This document shows, in pieces, positions 58,912 through 64,000 of a stretch of DNA of 64,000 nucleotides. Location: contig CAVTIR010000010.1 of the NCBI GenBank assembly GCA_963734665.1, positions 310,001-374,000 on the forward strand, written 5' to 3'. The translations under genes and the position numbers were made by a program. Positions within the stretch are counted from its first letter, which is position 1. Each line of letters begins with the position of its first letter. The notes under the pieces were generated by a model. The model had not been told where the DNA came from. It saw only the letters and a list, made by a program, of their open reading frames with translations, and did no database searches. The stretch comes from Trebonia sp963734665. GTDB taxonomy: Bacteria > Actinomycetota > Actinomycetes > Streptosporangiales > Streptosporangiaceae.

Positions 58912-60102
58912 TCACGGTCCCGCTTCGTGGGCAAGCGGGCGCGCTTGGCTGATGCTGTCCCGCCGGACCTGCCAGTACTCCAGTGCCCACCACACCTCAA
59001 TGAGGGCCTCGGTGTCGGTGAGGTCGGCGCCAGTGATCGACGTGTACTTTTCCAGCCGGTAACGCAGTGTGTTGCTGTGGATCAGGAGGGCGTCTGCGGC
59101 CGCCTGTACCGTCCGGTGCCTGGCCAGGTACATCTGAACGGAATCCAGTATGAGCTCGGCAATGGGGCTCTCTTGCAGCACTGTGGCCACGTAACGATGG
59201 AACAGCGCTGCGCCGATCTCGCTTTCCTCGATAACCGCGATCCGCACAGATAGTGATTCACGGTCAACGAGGCCGTGTTTACCGTACCGGACGGCCACGT
59301 TGAGAAGCCGTGTGCATTCGGCGAAGGCCTGCCCGAGCAAGGGCAGCGGGAAAGGCCCCACGGTCGCGAGCACGGTGACGTCATCGTTCACCGACGGCCG
59401 CCGGCAGCTGATGCCGGCCAGGTCTCCGTCTATCGGGCCAACCAGCGCCGAGAAGTGCTCCCCGGCGCAGGTGCGCTCGATATGACGGGTGAGGGACTGT
59501 GGCGTTCCGTCTGGGTGGCGCGCACGGAATACCCAGTGCTCGCTGTCGGGTTGCAGGCCATATGCCGAGCCGAGGTGCGACACCTCTGACGGAAGCAGGT
59601 TGCCGCTGAGTATGCGCTGCAGGAGCGCCAGCTTCTGGCGCTCGTCATGGCGGGCGAGATCGATGTCGATCTCGTGCCGGGCCTGCATGAGCACACCTCC
59701 CAACCGCTCGGTCATGTCCCATAGCCGCCGCGTGCCGGACAGGACAGCGTTGGATGGCAGCCCCGCCTCGGTAGCTCGCGCGATGAACTCGTCGCGCAGC
59801 ACTGACAGCACCGCCCAGTAGCAGGCGAGAACATCTTCCGCGGGCACGCCTTGGACGGCGCGGCGCCGGGATGACGTGCCCTCATCTTCGGAGATATCGG
59901 CTGGCAGCAGATCGCGCCCGTGAAGCGTCTCGACGACGCGGAACACGTTGCGCCGGGATGACCGGTGCAGATCCTCGTCAGGCACCTTGTCGTAGGAGGG
60001 GAATCTCCGGCACACCGCGACCTGGCGCCAGGCGAGCTCGTCCGCTGATGCCCGCAGCTCGTCCGCGATCTGACTGAGCTCGTCGAGCTGGTCAATGCTC
60101 AT
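58912..60102 (-). CDS. PucR/CdaR-family transcriptional regulator
   Basis: 396 aa from ATG 60102. The C-terminal HTH_30 is readable as YLARHRTVQAAADALLIHSNTLRYRLEKY. The N-terminal ~170 residues form a helical sensory part (RRRAVQGVPAEDVLACYWAVL; WDMTERLGGVLMQARHEI). It is divergent from the 60353 gene across a 250-bp region, so it most likely activates the nitroreductase/acyl-CoA ligase series and is paired with the downstream binding protein. Confidence 0.85.
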   Translation of the reverse strand: MSIDQLDELSQIADELRASADELAWRQVAVCRRFPSYDKVPDEDLHRSSRRNVFRVVETLHGRDLLPADISEDEGTSSRRRAVQGVPAEDVLACYWAVLSVLRDEFIARATEAGLPSNAVLSGTRRLWDMTERLGGVLMQARHEIDIDLARHDERQKLALLQRILSGNLLPSEVSHLGSAYGLQPDSEHWVFRARHPDGTPQSLTRHIERTCAGEHFSALVGPIDGDLAGISCRRPSVNDDVTVLATVGPFPLPLLGQAFAECTRLLNVAVRYGKHGLVDRESLSVRIAVIEESEIGAALFHRYVATVLQESPIAELILDSVQMYLARHRTVQAAADALLIHSNTLRYRLEKYTSITGADLTDTEALIEVWWALEYWQVRRDSISQARPLAHEAGP

Positions 60103-60352
60103 GCGATCACCCCAGCCGAGAAAACCTGGGCGCGCCCCGGTAGCAGGGCTGCTGCCCGTCGCTCTCCGGCCCTCCATCGGGCGCCCATTGGACATATCTC
60201 CGATATGACCTCGGCATATTCAGACCAGCCTACATTGTGATCTGCGTCTCACGCCATAAGCATTGGAGACCTGCAGGCATGCCTGAACAGCGCGCGAGAC
60301 GCGTCCGCGAGGCGGGCATACGGCAAGGCCGACTCAGGAGGAGGGGCGAGTC

Positions 60353-61855
60353 ATGGCTGTCCAGACCGAACATGTTCTCTTCAGGCCGGATTACCAGGCA
60401 AGCGAGCGGGCGACGACCCTGGAGCCCGTAGAGCAACAGCAGCTTTCCCACGCGTTCACCGACACGCCGTCGGTTTTCCGGTTGCTGAGCACGGTGCGCA
60501 GCCGCCGGTTCGGCATGGGGTACCGGTACGAGACCGGCGAGTCGGAGACGCTGACATGGAGCCAGAACCGCACGGTCACCACGGAACGCGGACCGCTTGC
60601 GTACAAGTCCGCCCAGAGCCCGCATCCGCTGGCGGAGGTGGAGGAGGCGCTGGCGGCATGGGCGGCCTGCGGGCCGAACGGCGTGATCGCCGCGGACCTG
60701 CCGGTGACCGGCAACATGAATACCTGGCTGTGCTGGGCGGGGCGGACAATCCCCGCGCCCTGCAATGACCTGGCCGTGGACCTTGTCATCGTCAACGACC
60801 AGGGCACGTGGATGTACCGCCCGGTCGCGGAGCGGCGCGCCCCGGTTGAGATCAACGGCCCGGAAGACCAGTGGAAGGTGCTTGACTGGTACCGGGAAGG
60901 CAAGGTCAAGATCTCCGACGAGCGGATCGACATCGGCGCCGAGCTCGGCCCGGGGCTGGCTAACCTCACAGGACCCTGGCAGTACAACGTCAACCGGCCT
61001 GGATCGACCTGGTTCATCCCAGTGGCCGACCTCGGGTTCGAGTGGTTCAACCTGCTCATGCCGTTCTACGAGTACGACCACTTCTACCTCAGCGATCCCG
61101 AGACCGGTCAGCCCTGCGGTACCGAGGAATTCATCAAGCCGGGCATGCTCGAAGTTCCTTGTCCCGTACCGGTCTACGACCAGCTCCTGCTGATGGCGAC
61201 CCCGGGACATCAGGTCGGCTGCCTCGTCCAGAATCTCCGGCTCGCCGCGGAGGCGATGGGGCTCGGCGCGTGGGTCTTCTGCGGCACGTTCAGCGACCTC
61301 ATCCTCGGAGGCTACCCCGATGTCGCGAAGGGGCTCGGCTTTAAGTACGTCGAGCGAGACCCGGCGCGGAACCCGAACAAGATACTGACCTCGTATGGGC
61401 TGCCGGGGATCAAGGAGGCCATGGTCGTCCCGTCACCGCAGTATCCGACGCCGGAGGCGGCTACGACCGAGGTCTACGAGATGCGCTACCGGCGGGGTGC
61501 CCACTTCGCGACCGAGGACAACTGGGCGCTGCGTAACAACGCTCCGTACAAGCCCCAGGTGATGGAGGAGATCCTCAGCCACCCGAAGATCAAGTACCAG
61601 GACTGGACGCGCGAGGCGATGCTCAGGACGGTGCAGTACATCGTCGACAAGTGGGGGGCGTGCCCTGCCTTCGTGAACCCGGTTCAGGCGCAGTTCACCG
61701 CACAGCTCCACCACCTGGACCTCGACTTCTACCGCAAGTTCCAGGTGACGCTGCCCGGTGACGACGAGCCGTTCATGGTCAACCCGCAGATCAAGGCTCA
61801 CTTCCAGCAGTGGCACAAGGGGGAGCCGGACCCGTACGCCAACGGCAGCCGGTAG
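60353..61855 (+). CDS. Nitroreductase-fold-like protein of unknown family
   Basis: 500 aa, ATG 60353 with AGGAGG 8 nt upstream. Parts recall SagB/nitroreductase-type FMN enzymes: HPLAEVEEALAAWAACGPNG, VDLVIVNDQGTWMYRP and PGHQVGCLVQNLRLAAEAMG. The protein is about twice normal length, with unusual Trp/Tyr-rich stretches (WFIPVADLGFEWFNLLMP). No membrane helix. It starts the plus-strand series that includes a true nitroreductase. The function is unknown; an FMN-dependent redox step is a reasonable guess. Confidence 0.55.
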   Translation: MAVQTEHVLFRPDYQASERATTLEPVEQQQLSHAFTDTPSVFRLLSTVRSRRFGMGYRYETGESETLTWSQNRTVTTERGPLAYKSAQSPHPLAEVEEALAAWAACGPNGVIAADLPVTGNMNTWLCWAGRTIPAPCNDLAVDLVIVNDQGTWMYRPVAERRAPVEINGPEDQWKVLDWYREGKVKISDERIDIGAELGPGLANLTGPWQYNVNRPGSTWFIPVADLGFEWFNLLMPFYEYDHFYLSDPETGQPCGTEEFIKPGMLEVPCPVPVYDQLLLMATPGHQVGCLVQNLRLAAEAMGLGAWVFCGTFSDLILGGYPDVAKGLGFKYVERDPARNPNKILTSYGLPGIKEAMVVPSPQYPTPEAATTEVYEMRYRRGAHFATEDNWALRNNAPYKPQVMEEILSHPKIKYQDWTREAMLRTVQYIVDKWGACPAFVNPVQAQFTAQLHHLDLDFYRKFQVTLPGDDEPFMVNPQIKAHFQQWHKGEPDPYANGSR

Positions 61856-61926
61856 TCGTGCCAGGGGGCGCGGGGCCCATCAGCTACCGCGCCCTCGCTG
61901 GCCGAGCAGAAGCAGAGGCGGACTAA

Positions 61927-62214
61927 ATGACCGAGCAAGCCGTTCGGGCTGGACGGGACGTGCCCTTCCACGCATGCTGCGGCAAGCTCCGGTGGGCTTT
62001 GCTTGAGGCCCTCGACTCAATGCCGCCAGGCGCTCATGTCGGCGCGCTGCGCTGGGGGCCAGCGGAGATCCCGCTGGACCTGAGGGTGGGCGACGTCTCG
62101 GCACGGTACGCAGTCGAGGTGATCCTGGACGCCGCGAAGCGGAGTCTGGGCCCCGGCGCTTACTGCTATGCGGGACGGGGGGCGCTGGTGATCGACGTCG
62201 GCAGCCCCGGGTGA
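61927..62214 (+). CDS. Small protein, unknown
   Basis: 95 aa, ATG 61927 with AGAGGCGGA upstream. Contains FHACCGKLRWALLEALDSM and DLRVGDVSARYAVEVILDAA. Vicinal Cys (ACC) near residue 17 may be redox or metal-binding. No family recognised. It lies 71 nt after the 500-aa gene and 52 nt before the nitroreductase, so it probably belongs to the same pathway. Confidence 0.55.
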   Translation: MTEQAVRAGRDVPFHACCGKLRWALLEALDSMPPGAHVGALRWGPAEIPLDLRVGDVSARYAVEVILDAAKRSLGPGAYCYAGRGALVIDVGSPG

Positions 62215-62266
62215 ACGGGCTACCTCGCTAGCGAAGGACTAGCGAAGGAGAGGAAAGGAATCTGCA

Positions 62267-63100
62267 ATGGAGTTCCTCGAGGTTGTCGGATCGCGTCGCA
62301 GCATCCGGTGGTTCAAGACGTGGGAGAAGGTCCCCCGGGACAAGATTCAGCGGATTCTGGAAGTCGTCCGCCTTACCACCTGCCCCGGCAACCTGCAGCC
62401 GTGGCGGGCAATCGTGGTCGAGCGGGACGAACTGGACGAGCAGACGCGAGAGGGGCTGCTCGGCGCCGACAACTGGCAGGGTGCGCACACGCAAGCCCCG
62501 GTATGGATCTACTGGTACGCCGATCCGTCTGTCACCCGGCCGGAGTCGTTCCAGGAGAACACCGTCGAGCTGACCGACCTGGGCGCACTGCCGTCGGCGT
62601 ACGGCTGGAGCAAGGAGATGATCGAGGCCTCCATCCAGCGCGGCGAGGTCGTCCAGGCGGGCGGTCCGGCCATCAACGAGCTCATTCACGGGATGCCTGC
62701 CGAGGTAGGGGCGGCCGTCGCCTACGCGGAAACGGTCGGCGCCTGCGCGTGCGCCACCCTGGCGGCAGTCAACGAGGGCCTCGGCACCTGCCTGCACATG
62801 ATCGCGGCCCCGTCGAAGCAGGACCGGGTCAAAGAGCTGCTCGGGGTCCCCGAGTCCGTCCTTCCCGTCTGGGTGCAGCTCGTCGGCTACCCGGCAGAAG
62901 AGCCAGAGGCGGGCGGCCAGCGGCCGCGCTTGCCGTTCGAGACGCTGTACTTCGAGCGGAGCTGGGGGCGGCCATTCCCGCGGGACGAAGAAGTCGTCAG
63001 CCAGCTAACCAAGGAGCGGCTGCTGCAACAGCCGATGCCCAAGCCCGGCCGGTTCGACGAGCTGAAGTTCCTGTCCCGTATGTACGGGTACCCGGAATAA
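62267..63100 (+). CDS. Nitroreductase-family FMN oxidoreductase
   Basis: 277 aa, ATG 62267 (GGAAAGGAA upstream). The N-terminus SRRSIRWFKTWEKVPRDKI and PGNLQPWRAIVVER provide the FMN-phosphate and flavin contacts; the C-terminal LGTCLHMIAAP is also typical. It reduces nitro groups, quinones or enones with NAD(P)H. Insert ~115-160 and an extended C-terminus are longer than in NfsB. Fits the divergent PucR-controlled cluster. Confidence 0.82.
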   Translation: MEFLEVVGSRRSIRWFKTWEKVPRDKIQRILEVVRLTTCPGNLQPWRAIVVERDELDEQTREGLLGADNWQGAHTQAPVWIYWYADPSVTRPESFQENTVELTDLGALPSAYGWSKEMIEASIQRGEVVQAGGPAINELIHGMPAEVGAAVAYAETVGACACATLAAVNEGLGTCLHMIAAPSKQDRVKELLGVPESVLPVWVQLVGYPAEEPEAGGQRPRLPFETLYFERSWGRPFPRDEEVVSQLTKERLLQQPMPKPGRFDELKFLSRMYGYPE

Positions 63101-63113
63101 GAAGAGAGGCCTG

Positions 63114-63464
63114 GTGACCTTCGAAGCAAAACCGGATACCTATTCCTCTGTCCAGCACTGGATGGAGGTGGTAAACGCCAGGCACGGGCTATCCGAGCGG
63201 GACTGGGACGACCGCCTGACAGTGCTCTCGAATTACTGTGACAGCCTCGGGAAGGACCCGGACACAATTATCCAGGAGGCACTGGACGAGCGGGACAGCA
63301 AGCTGGACTATATGCGTCATCTCAGGCGGTGGGCAAATGATCAGGCCCGGGGCCTGCAGGCCACCCATGAGCTGCAGAATGTGGTCCGGAGCTTCTTCAT
63401 CAACAATGGCGCGCGCGTCCTGACCAAACCATATCCGGACGTTTATGGCGGGGGAGGTTCGTAG
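63114..63464 (+). CDS. Small helical protein, unknown
   Basis: 116 aa from GTG 63114 (AGAGAGG upstream), 13 nt after the nitroreductase. Mostly helical: SVQHWMEVVNARHGLSERDW, RLTVLSNYCDSLGKDPDTII, DYMRHLRRWANDQARGLQAT. The first half faintly recalls the core-binding domain of tyrosine recombinases, but no catalytic domain follows. Possibly an accessory of the enzyme series. Confidence 0.5.
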   Translation: MTFEAKPDTYSSVQHWMEVVNARHGLSERDWDDRLTVLSNYCDSLGKDPDTIIQEALDERDSKLDYMRHLRRWANDQARGLQATHELQNVVRSFFINNGARVLTKPYPDVYGGGGS

Positions 63465-63532
63465 CAGGCCAGGTCTCCGTGATGGCCAACTGTTCAGCAG
63501 CACGGGAAACGGCGCAAGAAAGTTGATCGGTG

Positions 63533-64000
63533 ATGAACGTCGGGCGTTTTCTGGCTGATGCTGCGCGCCGCGATGCGGCCAAGGCGGCGTTCGTCTGGGG
63601 AGACGAGGTTATCTCGTACGGCCAGGCGAACGCCCGGAGTGACAGCCTGGCGAGCGCGCTGCGGCAGTTCGGGCTCGGCACCGGGGATCGGGTCGGCCTG
63701 TTGATGCCGAACTGCCCCCAGTTGCTGGAGAGCATGTTCGCAACGTGGAAGGCGGGGGGCTGTGTCGTACCGCTGAACGCGAGGTTCCGGAGCGAGGAGA
63801 TCGTCTACCACCTGGCGGACGCCCGGGCACGGATGGTGATCTTCGGCGAGGAATACCGGGATGTCGTGGCCTCGGTGCGGGACCGGGCCCCCTCCGTGGA
63901 GCGGTTCGTCTGCGTGGGCGCGCCATTGGATGGCCAGCTTGCCTATGACCAGTTGACCGCAGAGCAGCCCGGCCCTGGCGAAGAGGCAGACGTCACTGAC
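63533..64000 (+). CDS. Acyl-CoA ligase (ANL superfamily), 3' end cut by window
   Basis: At least 156 codons from ATG 63533 (or GTG 63530). The N-terminal part of class I adenylate-forming enzymes is clear: VGRFLADAARRDAAKAAFVW, ISYGQANARSDSLASAL, GDRVGLLMPNCPQLLESMFA, WKAGGCVVPLNARFRSEEI. The P-loop and later motifs lie beyond the window. It probably activates the carboxylate of the compound handled by this cluster. Confidence 0.8.
   Translation, partial: MNVGRFLADAARRDAAKAAFVWGDEVISYGQANARSDSLASALRQFGLGTGDRVGLLMPNCPQLLESMFATWKAGGCVVPLNARFRSEEIVYHLADARARMVIFGEEYRDVVASVRDRAPSVERFVCVGAPLDGQLAYDQLTAEQPGPGEEADVTD

Noticed and set aside
63114..63464. Tyrosine recombinase fragment
   Set aside because: The helical part only faintly resembles a core-binding domain and there is no R..HxxR..Y catalytic domain; tight spacing to the nitroreductase favours an operon member.

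Overview
The window is high-GC DNA from a soil-type actinomycete. The evidence is frequent GTG starts, GTGA/ATGA start-stop overlaps, F420-type reductases, a Pro/Thr-tailed receptor Ser/Thr kinase, SpoIIE/STAS/RsbW-type partner switching and many TetR/MarR regulators. The genus cannot be fixed from sequence alone. No rRNA, tRNA, CRISPR array or intact transposon was seen.

Layout. 1-20 kb is an accessory, partly decayed region. It has a cut-off AlbA/HATPase regulator, a broken hipA and a gutted Baeyer-Villiger monooxygenase beside an intact catabolic set (TetR, acyl-CoA ligase, Zn-alcohol dehydrogenase, NTF2-like protein, MFS carrier). It continues with a Ser/Thr kinase, a metallophosphoesterase, two F420-type reductases under a MarR with a clear operator, a frameshifted HhH-GPD glycosylase, a quinone reductase/MarR pair that share a box, and a truncated DUF4143 ATPase next to 23-bp iterated repeats. 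20.8-31.9 kb is the most system-like part: two minus-strand operons. One encodes a NuoF-like flavo-FeS protein, a ferredoxin, a haem membrane protein and a Ser-rich membrane peptide. The other encodes a ferric-reductase/FNR fusion, an FMN-binding protein and ApbE. Around them lie a secreted propeller-like protein, a phosphodiester-glycosidase lipoprotein and another b-type membrane protein. Together they look like a membrane and extracytosolic flavin/haem electron-transfer apparatus.

32-48 kb holds a secreted Ig-like protein, a broken nucleotidyltransferase/HEPN pair, cysK-cysE, an N-terminally truncated topoisomerase IB, a response regulator with a SpoIIE-type phosphatase, an oxidoreductase operon (membrane protein, gluconate-dehydrogenase subunit 3-like, GMC oxidoreductase, TPP enzyme), an enolase-superfamily/SDR pair and a GH15 glucoamylase-like enzyme. 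49-54 kb is a signalling island: RsbW-like ATPase, two STAS proteins, a hybrid kinase with an AhpD-like N-terminus, and an OmpR-type regulator. 54-57.6 kb has a sigma-factor remnant, stress-type small proteins (PRC barrel, DUF1269) and coaA.

57.8-64 kb is a divergent cluster. A PucR-type regulator with a signal-less periplasmic-binding-fold protein faces a series starting with a 500-aa nitroreductase-fold-like protein, then two small unknown proteins, a nitroreductase and an acyl-CoA ligase cut by the window end. It reads as an uncharacterised catabolic or detoxification pathway.
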